Shown one piece after another: positions 14,372 to 22,658 of a DNA stretch of 36,098 nucleotides. This DNA comes from Janthinobacterium sp. GW458P (lineage in GTDB: Bacteria; Pseudomonadota; Gammaproteobacteria; Burkholderiales; Burkholderiaceae_D): assembly GCF_002127585.1 (NCBI RefSeq), contig NZ_NEGZ01000057.1, positions 1 to 36,098 of the forward strand, read 5' to 3'. Position numbers and translations under genes: made by a program. The notes below the pieces were generated by a model, which did not search any database, was not told where the DNA came from, and was given only the letters and a program-made list of their open reading frames with translations. Each line of letters begins with the position of its first letter. Position 1 is the first letter of the stretch.

Positions 14372-16483
14372 ATGAACGCCAATTCCATCCCCCGCCGCGG
14401 CCCGCGCCGCTCTCCCGTATTTTCCTTTTCGATGACTTCCTGGCTGGCGGCAATGCTGCTGCTGGCCATGCTGGCCTTCTGCGCCAGCGCAACGGCGGCA
14501 ACCGCCGCCGCGTCCGCCAGCATGCCCGCGGCGGCGGCCGGGCTGATCAAGCGCGGCGAGTATGTCGCCCGCCTCGGCGACTGCGTGGCCTGCCACACGC
14601 GTCCGAACGGCGCCGCCATGGCCGGCGGCCTGGAACTGAAAACGCCGTTCGGCACCATCTACAGCACGAATATCACGCCGGACGCGAAGACCGGCCTGGG
14701 CACGTACACGTTTGCCCAGTTCGACCGCGCCATGCGCAAGGGCGTGGCGGCGGACGGCCACAACCTGTATCCGGCCATGCCCTACCCTTCCTACGCGAAG
14801 ATCACGCCCGAGGACATGCAGGCCCTGTACGCCTATCTGCAGCGGGGCGTGGCGCCCGTGGCCCAGCAAAACCGCGAAACGGACATGAAATGGCCGTTCA
14901 GCATGCGCTGGGGCTTGTCGCTGTGGAATGCCGTCTTCCTCGATGACGCGCCGTTCAAGCCCGACAGCGCCAAGTCGGCCCAGTGGAACCGGGGCAGCTA
15001 CCTGGCCCAGGGCCTCGGCCATTGCGGCTCCTGCCATACGCCGCGCGGCCTGGCGTTCCAGGAAAAGACCATGGGCCAGGACGGCGGCAATGGCAAGCTC
15101 TACCTGTCCGGATTTACCTTTGACGGCTGGCATGCGGTGAACCTGCGCCATCTGTGGACGCCGGGCGACATCGTGCAATTGCTGAAAACCGGCCACAACA
15201 GCTTCGGCACGGCGGCCGGCAGCATGACGGAAGTCATCACCCACAGCACGCAGTACTTCACGGACGGCGACCTCGACGCGCTGGCGCACTATCTGCACGG
15301 CTTGCCCGCCAGGGACGGGGTGGCCGCGCCACCCAAAAAGACGGCGGCCCTCGCGGCTGCCAGCAGCGATGCGCTGTACAACACGCGCGGCGGCCTGGGC
15401 TACCTGCAATTCTGCGCCACCTGCCACCGCCGCGACGGACGCGGGGTGGACAACATCTTCCCGCCGCTGGCGCAGAACGACTCGGTGCAGTCGAAGGACG
15501 CGACTTCCGTCATCCATATCGCGCTGACGGGCTGGCAGTCGGCCGTCACGCAGCACTCGCCCCGCTCGTTCGGCATGCCCGCGTATGACCGCCTGTCGGA
15601 CACGGAGCTGGCGGAAATCCTCACCTTTGTGCGCGGCAAGTGGGGCAACCAGGGCGCACCAGTGACCCCGACGCAGATCGCCAGGGTGCGCAAGGAGCTC
15701 AAGCTCAAGGCGCCGGACGCGGGCGGCTTCGTCACGCCCCGCTTCGCCGCCCTGATGGCCGATCCGAACGCCAATCAATTGATCCACGGCATGCAGCTGA
15801 TGACGGAAACGCGCGCCCGGCTGCCGCAAAACGTGGGCAACGACCTCAATTGCAGCAGCTGCCACCTGAATGGCGGCACGGTGGCCGGCGGTTCGCCCTT
15901 CCTCGGCATTTCCGCCTTCTTCCCGTCCGAAGCGCCGCGCGCCGGCAAGGTCATCAGCCTGGGTGAGCGCATCAACGGCTGCTTCCGCCGCTCCATGCAC
16001 GGCAAGCCGCTGCCCGTGGACGGCCCCGACCTGCAGGCCATGGTCGCCTACATCGACTGGATGAAGGGCGCCACGCAGGCGGGCGACAAGGTGGCGGGAC
16101 GGGGCGTGGCGAAGATCGACCGCGCTCTGCTGCCCGATCCCGTGCACGGCAAAAAAGTGTATGCCGAGCAATGCGCCGTCTGCCATGGCGCGAATGGCGA
16201 AGGCATCCGTGGCGCCAACGGCGTCGCGGCCTTCCCGCCGCTGTGGGGCGAGCGTTCCTTCAATATCGGCGCCGGCATGGCCCGCACCTACACGGCGGCC
16301 GGTTTCGTCAAGGCGAACATGGTGATGGGCCACGGCCAGAAATTCCCGCTGGGACAGGGCAACCTGTCCGACCAGGACGCCGTCGACGTGGCCGAATATT
16401 TTACCCACATGCCCCGTCCCGACTTCCCCGACAAGGTCAAGGACTGGCCCAAGGGCGGCAAGCCCAGCGATGCGCGCTACTGA
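14372..16483 (+). CDS. Penta-heme cytochrome c: ADH-cytochrome-subunit-like triheme fused to TsdA-like diheme domain
   Basis: A 703-residue exported protein with a long signal peptide (hydrophobic core MTSWLAAMLLLAMLAFCASA). Five CXXCH sites: CVACH (71), CGSCH (218), CATCH (348), CSSCH (494), CAVCH (601). The first three, with GEYVARLGDCVACHTRPNG and FGTIYSTNITPD, follow the triheme subunit of membrane alcohol/aldehyde/gluconate dehydrogenases, which passes electrons to ubiquinone. The last two lie in a domain with LNCSSCHLNGG...GERINGCFRRSMHGKPLP; the Cys537 in INGCF aligns with the unusual axial Cys ligand of thiosulfate dehydrogenase TsdA. The inferred role is electron transfer between a quinoprotein or thiosulfate and the chain; no dehydrogenase subunit is encoded nearby. 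ATG 14372 follows AAAGGGTCACC. No frame break occurs across the joint near residues 450-470. Confidence 0.85.
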   Translation: MNANSIPRRGPRRSPVFSFSMTSWLAAMLLLAMLAFCASATAATAAASASMPAAAAGLIKRGEYVARLGDCVACHTRPNGAAMAGGLELKTPFGTIYSTNITPDAKTGLGTYTFAQFDRAMRKGVAADGHNLYPAMPYPSYAKITPEDMQALYAYLQRGVAPVAQQNRETDMKWPFSMRWGLSLWNAVFLDDAPFKPDSAKSAQWNRGSYLAQGLGHCGSCHTPRGLAFQEKTMGQDGGNGKLYLSGFTFDGWHAVNLRHLWTPGDIVQLLKTGHNSFGTAAGSMTEVITHSTQYFTDGDLDALAHYLHGLPARDGVAAPPKKTAALAAASSDALYNTRGGLGYLQFCATCHRRDGRGVDNIFPPLAQNDSVQSKDATSVIHIALTGWQSAVTQHSPRSFGMPAYDRLSDTELAEILTFVRGKWGNQGAPVTPTQIARVRKELKLKAPDAGGFVTPRFAALMADPNANQLIHGMQLMTETRARLPQNVGNDLNCSSCHLNGGTVAGGSPFLGISAFFPSEAPRAGKVISLGERINGCFRRSMHGKPLPVDGPDLQAMVAYIDWMKGATQAGDKVAGRGVAKIDRALLPDPVHGKKVYAEQCAVCHGANGEGIRGANGVAAFPPLWGERSFNIGAGMARTYTAAGFVKANMVMGHGQKFPLGQGNLSDQDAVDVAEYFTHMPRPDFPDKVKDWPKGGKPSDARY

Positions 16484-16496
16484 GGCGTGAATTTGC

Positions 16497-16525
16497 CGGG
16501 CGGCGCCCCTTCTGGACGCCGCCCG
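16497..16525 (+). terminator. GC-rich hairpin between cytochrome and Nramp-family genes
   Basis: CGGGCGGCG (16497-16505) pairs perfectly with CGCCGCCCG (16517-16525), nine bp with an 11-base loop, starting 14 bases after the cytochrome stop. No T-run follows, so it may be an incomplete terminator or a 3'-end stabiliser separating the two genes. Confidence 0.5.
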
Positions 16526-16565
16526 CCTGTGGTACGCTGCTGCCTACATTACACAGGAGTGACGC

Positions 16566-17867
16566 ATGCACAGCGACAGCGGCCACGCGGACGCCGTCCG
16601 CAAGCAGGCAGCCCCTTCCGACACCTGGCTGGGCAAGCTGGGGCCGGGCCTGATCACGGGCGCGGCCGACGACGACCCCAGCGGCATCGCCACGTATTCG
16701 CAGGCCGGCGCCCAGTTCGGCTTCGGCATGCTGTGGACCGTCTGCCTGACGTTTCCTTTGATGTTGGGCATCCAGGTCATCAGCGCCAAGATCGGCCGGG
16801 TCAGCGGCCATGGGCTGGCGACGAATATCCGCCGCCACTATCCCCGTTCCCTGCTGTACGCCATCGTCGGCTTGTTGCTGCTGGCCAATGTCATCAATAT
16901 TGCCGCCGACGTGGCCGCCATGGGCGACGCCCTGACGCTGATCATCGGCGGCCCCACGCATCTGTACGCCGCGGGCTTCGGCTTGCTCTCGCTGCTGCTG
17001 CAAGTGTTCATTCCCTATCAGCAGTACGTGCGCATCCTGAAATGGCTGACCCTGGGCTTGCTGGCCTATGTGGCCACCGTGCTCACCGTGCATATTCCGT
17101 GGGGCGACGTGGCGCTGCGCACCGTCTGGCCCCAGTTCGCCTGGTCGGCCGCCTCGGTGACCATGATCGTGGCCGTGTTCGGCACGACGATCAGCCCCTA
17201 TTTATTCTTTTGGCAAGCCTCGCAGGAGGTGGAAGACCTGCAGGCCGATTCCAGCGCGCAAGCCTTGCGCCGCGCCCCGGAACAGGCGCCACGGCAATTC
17301 CAGCGCATCAAGATGGATACGGCCATCGGCATGGGCTTTTCCAACCTGGTGGCCTTCTTCATCATGCTGACGACGGCCGTGACCCTGGGCGCGCAAGGCA
17401 TCACGCATATCGACACGTCGGCCCAGGCCGCGTCCGCCCTGCGCCCGATTGCCGGCGAATTCGCCTTCGCCCTGTTCAGCCTGGGCATCATCGGCACGGG
17501 CTTGCTGGCCATTCCCGTGCTGGCCGGTTCGGCCGCCTACGCCATGGCGGGCGCCTTTCACTGGAAAAACAGCCTGGAACTGGCGCCCCGGGCCGCCAAG
17601 AAGTTTTACGGCATCATCGTCACGTCCACCGTGATCGGCGCCGCCCTGTGCTTTTCGCCGCTCGACCCCATCAAGGCCCTGTACTGGAGCGCCGTCATCA
17701 ACGGCGTCATTTCCGTGCCCATCATGGCCCTGATGATGGTGATGGCCTCGCGCCCCGCCATCATGGGCACCTTGACCATTTCGCGCCGCCTGCGGGCGCT
17801 GGGCTGGCTGGCTACCATCGTCATGGCGACGGCCGTGCTGGCCATGTTCGCCACCATGGCGTTTTGA
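16566..17867 (+). CDS. Nramp-family transporter, non-canonical metal site
   Basis: A 433-residue inner-membrane protein with about 11 helices. The first helix has LGPGLITGAADDDPSGIATYSQAG, the Nramp TM1 position, but reads DDDPSG (35-40) where canonical metal transporters have DPGN. In TM6 the canonical A-x-x-M-P-H becomes FGTTISPYLFFWQASQ (I209, S210, P211, Y212), so both the metal-selecting Met and the His are absent. From family knowledge, the Met sulphur is what favours Mn/Fe over Ca/Mg, so substrate range is probably different (Mg-like, other ions or unknown). ATG 16566 has AGGAG upstream. The gene follows the penta-heme cytochrome after a hairpin and is convergent with the gene ending at 17891. 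Calling it MntH would be misleading. Confidence 0.85.
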   Translation: MHSDSGHADAVRKQAAPSDTWLGKLGPGLITGAADDDPSGIATYSQAGAQFGFGMLWTVCLTFPLMLGIQVISAKIGRVSGHGLATNIRRHYPRSLLYAIVGLLLLANVINIAADVAAMGDALTLIIGGPTHLYAAGFGLLSLLLQVFIPYQQYVRILKWLTLGLLAYVATVLTVHIPWGDVALRTVWPQFAWSAASVTMIVAVFGTTISPYLFFWQASQEVEDLQADSSAQALRRAPEQAPRQFQRIKMDTAIGMGFSNLVAFFIMLTTAVTLGAQGITHIDTSAQAASALRPIAGEFAFALFSLGIIGTGLLAIPVLAGSAAYAMAGAFHWKNSLELAPRAAKKFYGIIVTSTVIGAALCFSPLDPIKALYWSAVINGVISVPIMALMMVMASRPAIMGTLTISRRLRALGWLATIVMATAVLAMFATMAF

Positions 17868-17890
17868 CTTCCTGCCTTGCTGACGACATG

Positions 17891-19861
17891 TCACCGGCAA
17901 GCCATCAGCGAGCTGATGCCGGGAGTTCGGCACTGAGGAGCAGCGAACCCCAGCCCAGCGCCGATCGATAATCCCGACTGGATGCCGCCATCTCTTTGCG
18001 TGGCGCTGTCATGGGTAATTTCAAGATAAAACGTTGCAAAACTGCTGAAACCTTGATCTAAGCGCAGGCCGATAGTCGGCTTCCATGTCTTATGTGAAGC
18101 TTCATGCATCCGGACATAGCGGAAAGGAATGCTGAGGATGGTTTCCGTCTGAGGCAGGATGACGGCGCCGCGCAGCGAAAAACCTGCATCGTTGCCAAAC
18201 GGGGAGTGGGAAGCGTGAACACCGCCAAGCAGGGCCAGATTCAATGAATCCCGTTTCTCGTTCGCATTCCCAAAAATAAGACGCTCGAACAGGATCGTGG
18301 ATCTGTTGTGCTGGTCGCCGAACAGCATGTCATCAAAGCCGATACTGACCCCGTAAATGGGATCATTTCTTTCATAACCGTATATTTTTGGAATATTTTC
18401 CACTTCATATTTTACAGGGCCGATCGTCGCGGTTAATTGTGACGGTCCGATGAAAGCGACCACCTGCCCCGCTGTCTTATCCTTTTCAAACCAGAACCAG
18501 TTGTTGTTTTTAAAGGAGTCCACGATTTTCACCCTGGCTTCGCCATTTTTATCAGGCTCCTGCAGCATGCTGCTTTCAAGGATATCCAATATGGAGCGTA
18601 CTTCGGTAACCAGCAGCAGCAGCCGCTGTTCTTTTTGCATGTCATCCCATAAAAAATCATCTCCCTTGAGTGTTATCTCCTTCGCCTGGACCAGGGATTC
18701 CGCGATATTTCGCAGATACAGCAGCTGCTCGGCTGGAGACATCGACGTACAGCAAGTCTCCTGCCGATCTTTTTGCTCGGCCAGCAGGAAGTAATTCCTG
18801 ACGCTCCGCGCCAGATATGGATTGTTTTTTTCATCCGCTCTTTCCAGCAGTTTATCTGTAATTGTCGTTGCCAACCCGTCTATTGTGATGGCGTTCATCT
18901 TCGCGAAGAATTTTTCATCGATCGATGCCCGCGCGCCCAATCTATTTCTCTTGTCGTGAAAAGCATTTGCCGCGACATCGGTCAGCCTGCTGCGCCATGC
19001 GGTAATGTGGCCCGGAGCGAAGCTGTCGTGAAGATAGTGATCGGATATGGCGTTCGCAGTCAGCGCGCCAAAGATATTTTTTTCAGAAACCCGTAAACTC
19101 AGGGCCAGAAGATGCATATTGCGTTGAGATAAAATCAGTTCAGACTGGAAATGCGTATGGTTCATATGCGCGGCACGGTTACCTTCGAAGTTCCACAGCG
19201 CTTTGAAGCAACGATTGGCCACCGACAAGTCCAGATCGACTCTTTGTTGTGGATAAAGGTGAATTGCACGCTTCGGCTCCGGATACTTCTTCAATTTGTT
19301 CAGCGACTTGAACAAGCTGCTTTCACTGCCCGCCATCATTTTTTCCGGCGTCAGGAAATAGTCGACGCAACCGACAACATCCCCGTAGCTGATTTTCTCG
19401 TCAGTATACTTTTTTTTGCGGTCATCCTGGTCGCCGGAATAAATTGGATCAAAGAAGAAAGTACTTTTCCAGCGAACGATCTGCAATTCATTCCTCTTCT
19501 TGCAATAATTCGCCTTTTTTTCTTCCGCGCACTCCTTACGCAGCGCTTCATGCAATCGATTCAAATTTTCCTTGTCTGTGTCATTTTTCTCTATCTCGGC
19601 AGCTATGTCATCGAACAGTTCGCATGTTCTTTTTAATTCCTGTGTTGCACATTGCCTCCCCAGTTCTTTTTCGCGCATGTTTTCGTCGGGGGTTTCACGG
19701 TTAATGGTCCGACACTCCAGCGGCGGAGAGTTTTTTGCAAAACAATGAATCTCCATGGCCAGATAGTAGGCCAGGTCGCCCATTCTCTTGTGCTCCCACT
19801 GTTCGAAAGCCCCGGCGTTTGCCATTGAGAAAAAGAGAGCGATTACTGTTAAGATTTTCAT
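17891..19861 (-). CDS. Large exported protein with phospholipase C / P1-nuclease-like metal motifs
   Basis: A 656-residue protein with a signal peptide (MKILTVIALFFSMANA) and a mature start AFEQWEHKRMGDLAYYLA. H24, the SYGD (D161), the HMNHTHF cluster (H232, H235, H237), H250 and SDHYLHDSFAPGH (D274, H275, H278, D279, H285) follow the order of the zinc-dependent phospholipase C/S1-P1 clan, notably its ...HFLxDSFxxGH variant. An inserted Cys- and Lys-rich helical stretch lies at about 40-130. The last 170 residues look like amphipathic strands (SIGFDDMLF, GFSLRGAVI, TFYLEITHD), possibly a membrane-associating beta domain. AAGGGATGTC precedes ATG 19861. Its base composition is clearly more A/T-rich than its neighbours. 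The gene lies behind a lipoprotein hydrolase on the same strand. Enzymatic role is inferred. Confidence 0.6.
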   Translation of the reverse strand: MKILTVIALFFSMANAGAFEQWEHKRMGDLAYYLAMEIHCFAKNSPPLECRTINRETPDENMREKELGRQCATQELKRTCELFDDIAAEIEKNDTDKENLNRLHEALRKECAEEKKANYCKKRNELQIVRWKSTFFFDPIYSGDQDDRKKKYTDEKISYGDVVGCVDYFLTPEKMMAGSESSLFKSLNKLKKYPEPKRAIHLYPQQRVDLDLSVANRCFKALWNFEGNRAAHMNHTHFQSELILSQRNMHLLALSLRVSEKNIFGALTANAISDHYLHDSFAPGHITAWRSRLTDVAANAFHDKRNRLGARASIDEKFFAKMNAITIDGLATTITDKLLERADEKNNPYLARSVRNYFLLAEQKDRQETCCTSMSPAEQLLYLRNIAESLVQAKEITLKGDDFLWDDMQKEQRLLLLVTEVRSILDILESSMLQEPDKNGEARVKIVDSFKNNNWFWFEKDKTAGQVVAFIGPSQLTATIGPVKYEVENIPKIYGYERNDPIYGVSIGFDDMLFGDQHNRSTILFERLIFGNANEKRDSLNLALLGGVHASHSPFGNDAGFSLRGAVILPQTETILSIPFRYVRMHEASHKTWKPTIGLRLDQGFSSFATFYLEITHDSATQRDGGIQSGLSIGAGLGFAAPQCRTPGISSLMACR

Positions 19862-20048
19862 GACATCCCTTTTTGACAGAACGCATCATTAAAGTCATCT
19901 GGCAGGGTCGCGCATGGATAGCCAGGCAACACATGCCAGGTGAGAAAGTGTGTCTACAGGTGGGAAATCGCATGGGAAATGCACAGATCCATGGCTGACG
20001 CCATGCCAGGTTTGATGCCGGAATATTAAATGAGTTCCTCTGCCATGC

Positions 20049-21158
20049 TTATTGACCGTTTGCCGGACTCTTTGCCGGTGGCAGCAGTGTTTCTTCAACG
20101 TATAAAACGGCCGCTTCGGCCAGCGGCCCGCGCGGAAAATCATTCATGTCGATCAAGGTATGAGCCAGCAGCGGCATGTGTTGCACAAACGGCAAGGCGA
20201 TGGCGAAGTGGTCGGCGTTCACATAGCCGAGCAGCGTGGCGCCGGGCAGTAGCGCATCAAAGTGCAGAATCTGGCCATCGTTGCGTGGATCGATACGCGA
20301 CAGGGCTGCATGCATCGGCAGCAGCACCCTGGAAACCCGATCCGGCGTCGGTGTCGCGACGATGGAAAACAGCGCGGGTTGGCGCGGCACCGGATGTGAA
20401 ACCAGCCAGTTGAGCCGGTACTCACGGGTGAGGTCTGCGATCTCGCCGCCATCAGTCACTGGACATGCCTGATCGGGAATGGCGGCGAACAGACGTTCAT
20501 ACAGGCCGCGATATTGATCAGCCAGCGGCGATCCGTTCACGGCACCGGCAAAACTGATGACGGCAGCGATGTCCGCCGCCAGTTCCGGGTGACGCTCCAA
20601 CGCGGTGAGCGTGTCGATCGCCCCTTTGGAGTAGGCCAGCACCACGAATTTCCTGTTTTTTTGGCTGCTACGAAGTGCATTGACGGTTGTGTAGATGATG
20701 TCCGCATTGAATATAGCGCTCGCGCGTCCCTTCACGGGAACATAATCCACCGCATACCCCAATTGGCGGAAGCGCCCGACTGCGTCCGCAAATGCGCGCA
20801 CGCGGGGCAGGCATTCGGAAAAGACGCCGCTCACGATCAGCAGATCGAATGGCCGCGGACCTTGGTGCGGACCTTTTTCCGCTTGCAGCAAGACGCTGGC
20901 GGGCGCGGGCAATTCGTCGTCGAGGCGGCGCAGCCAGAAGTCGCACGGCTGTCGGGATGCTGGCGACGAACCTGCCAGCACTGCGCAAAACAGCGCCCGG
21001 AACGGCGCCCTGGCATCGCTGATGCCGGCACGCGCGACAGGGACATAGGCCATGGCCGGGTCGTGTCCGCCATACCGCTGCATGGGCGAAGAGCAGCCCG
21101 CGAGCAGCAGGCAGCAGCAGAGCCCCATGCGCATGCGGGCTGGTCGGCTGTATGCCAT
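20049..21158 (-). CDS. Lipoprotein alpha/beta hydrolase (lipase-like)
   Basis: A 369-residue protein starting with a lipoprotein signal (RMRMGLCCCLLLAGCSSP; lipobox LAGC). The rest follows an alpha/beta hydrolase: strand FDLLIVSGVF, nucleophile elbow FVVLAYSKGAIDTLTAL (Ser in Y-S-K-G), FAGAVNGSPLAD after the next strand, and a candidate catalytic His in NADHFAIALP. The elbow has Ser-Lys-Gly instead of the usual G-x-S-x-G first glycine. ATG 21158 is supported by AAAGGT about nine bases upstream. It precedes the phospholipase-like gene on the same strand by 187 bases, so the two may be co-transcribed and act on the same class of lipid at the cell envelope. Substrate is unknown. Confidence 0.72.
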   Translation of the reverse strand: MAYSRPARMRMGLCCCLLLAGCSSPMQRYGGHDPAMAYVPVARAGISDARAPFRALFCAVLAGSSPASRQPCDFWLRRLDDELPAPASVLLQAEKGPHQGPRPFDLLIVSGVFSECLPRVRAFADAVGRFRQLGYAVDYVPVKGRASAIFNADIIYTTVNALRSSQKNRKFVVLAYSKGAIDTLTALERHPELAADIAAVISFAGAVNGSPLADQYRGLYERLFAAIPDQACPVTDGGEIADLTREYRLNWLVSHPVPRQPALFSIVATPTPDRVSRVLLPMHAALSRIDPRNDGQILHFDALLPGATLLGYVNADHFAIALPFVQHMPLLAHTLIDMNDFPRGPLAEAAVLYVEETLLPPAKSPANGQ

Positions 21159-21372
21159 GTCCGAGACCTTTCTTGTGAGGTCGCCCGGCGCAATTTTTCA
21201 GCTGGCGCCGTGTCGACTGCCGCGGTTCTGACATCAATGTCCTTGGCCAGCGGGCTTCCAGTGTCTCTTTCAATAAACCATACTGTCTTGCGGCGCATCA
21301 GACGGAAGCGCAGAAGCAATTCCGGGGGGCAAACAGTCACGCCCGCCTTGCACCTCCCTGTTCTCCCCTGTT

Positions 21373-22188
21373 TCAGCGAGCGAGCGTTACGCCGCCCTGC
21401 CCCTTCGGCTTGAGCATGGCTTGCACGATGCCCAGCACGGCCTGACGGGGCAGCAAGCGCGGCAGCCAGGCCAGCAGCCGGTTGGGCCGGCCCGCCACAT
21501 GGCTGCTGCGGCCCCGGTCCAGCGCGCGCAGCGCTTCGTCGACGACGGCTTGCGGCGCCATGCGCTTGCCCACGGCCGCCTCGGGCGCGGCCACGACGTC
21601 GAAGAAGGCCGTCTCCGTGGCGCCCGGGCACAGCGCCAGCACGCGCACGCCGCGCTGGCGGTTTTCCGCCCACAGCGCTTCCGAAAACGACAGCACGAAA
21701 GCCTTGCTGGCGCCGTAGACGGCCATGTAGGGATCGGGCTGCAGGGCCGCCGTGGACGCCACGTTGATGATGGCGCCGCGCCCCAGCGCCAGCATGTGCG
21801 GCAAGGCGCAGTGCGTCAGTTCCATCAGGGCCGTGCAATTGACGGTCACTTCGGCCGCCTGGCGCGCGAGAGGGATGGTCTCGAACCTGCCATGCGTGGC
21901 GAAACCCGCATTATTGATCAGTACGTCGGGCGGCATGCCCAGCGCGCACGCCTGCGCATGGGCGTTCTGGGCCGCGCCGGGCAGGCTCAGGTCGGCCACC
22001 AGCGCGTGGGCGCGGATGCCGTGGCGCTTGGCAAGGTCGGCGGCCAGCGTCTCGAGCACGGCGCCGGAGCGGGCCAGCAGCAGCAAATGCGCGCCGCGCG
22101 CGGCCAGGGTTTCCGCAAAGACGCGGCCGATGCCGGACGAGGCGCCCGTGATCAGCACGGTCTGGTTGGTGTAATTGAAAGCGGTCAT
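21373..22188 (-). CDS. Short-chain dehydrogenase/reductase (SDR)
   Basis: A 271-residue NAD(P)-dependent oxidoreductase of the classical SDR group. The cofactor motif is TGASSGIG (residues 14-21), the NNAG motif is in DVLINNAGFATHG, the catalytic Ser is in IINVASTAALQP and the Y-x-x-x-K pair in YGASKAFVLSF. The sequence LLLLARS after the second strand suggests an Arg that favours NADP. The C-terminal RLLAWLPRLLPRQAVLGIVQAML is hydrophobic and may attach the protein to membranes, as in the YqjQ-like group. It faces a MerR gene and has the MerR-type promoter at 22219-22249. Substrate unknown. Confidence 0.92.
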   Translation of the reverse strand: MTAFNYTNQTVLITGASSGIGRVFAETLAARGAHLLLLARSGAVLETLAADLAKRHGIRAHALVADLSLPGAAQNAHAQACALGMPPDVLINNAGFATHGRFETIPLARQAAEVTVNCTALMELTHCALPHMLALGRGAIINVASTAALQPDPYMAVYGASKAFVLSFSEALWAENRQRGVRVLALCPGATETAFFDVVAAPEAAVGKRMAPQAVVDEALRALDRGRSSHVAGRPNRLLAWLPRLLPRQAVLGIVQAMLKPKGQGGVTLAR

Positions 22189-22218
22189 GGCAGCGGTGTG
22201 GAGTGAATGAGGTTTTCA

Positions 22219-22249
22219 CTGTAAACTGTGGTCTTTAGTCCACGGTCAA
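22219..22249 (-). promoter_or_regulatory. MerR-type promoter/operator for the SDR gene
   Basis: On the minus strand: -35 TTGACC (22244-22249), 19-bp spacer, weak -10 TTACAG (22219-22224; TTTACA one base over also possible). The spacer holds the 16-bp dyad GTGGACTAAAGACCAC (22228-22243), complementary at all but two pairs. The MerR gene starts at 22260 on the other strand, so binding would also affect its own expression. Confidence 0.68.
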
Positions 22250-22259
22250 CAGAAAAATC

Positions 22260-22658
22260 ATGCGCATCGGAGAAATCACCCGCCTGACGGGCGTCAGCAA
22301 GGACACGGTGCGCTTCTACGAGCGCCAGGGGCTGCTGGATGAAGCGCCGCAGCCGGGCATGACGAACAACTACAAGGAATACTCGGCGCAGGCCTTGCGC
22401 CGGATCGAGCTGATCGGCCACGCCAAGGCCCTGGGCTTTACCTTGAAGGAAATCGCCGAAGTCATTGCCGTCTGGCAGGAAAATGCGCTCGATGCGGCCA
22501 CCAAGCGGGCCATGCTGGAAACGAAAATCGCCCAGATCGACGACAAGGCCCGCTCGATGGCCGTGCTGCGCGCCGGACTCGTCGATGCGCTGGCCAAGGT
22601 GGAGACGGGCTGCGACGATGGCGTCGCGGCCGCAAGACACTACAAGGATAATCCATGA
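22260..22658 (+). CDS. MerR-family transcriptional regulator
   Basis: A 132-residue regulator: winged helix-turn-helix MRIGEITRLTGVSKDTVRFY, ERQGLLDEAPQPGMTNNYKEY, then a coiled coil (AMLETKIAQIDDKARSMAVLRAGL) and a short C-terminus with one Cys (VETGCDDGV). It lacks the metal-binding Cys pattern of CueR/ZntR and the FeS Cys cluster of SoxR, so it is probably an organic-ligand or redox sensor. It is divergent from the SDR and overlaps the following SUKH gene by four bases (ATGA, 22655-22658), so that gene is translationally coupled to it. Confidence 0.88.
   Translation: MRIGEITRLTGVSKDTVRFYERQGLLDEAPQPGMTNNYKEYSAQALRRIELIGHAKALGFTLKEIAEVIAVWQENALDAATKRAMLETKIAQIDDKARSMAVLRAGLVDALAKVETGCDDGVAAARHYKDNP

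Noticed and set aside
14294..16408. 704-codon minus-strand open frame opposite the penta-heme cytochrome
   Set aside because: Lies fully antisense to a gene with signal peptide and five heme sites; its translation is Arg/His/Gly-rich noise typical of GC-rich antisense frames.
16487..17971. 494-codon plus-strand frame overlapping the Nramp-family gene
   Set aside because: Shifted frame of the transporter gene; no hydrophobic helices, Arg/His-rich.
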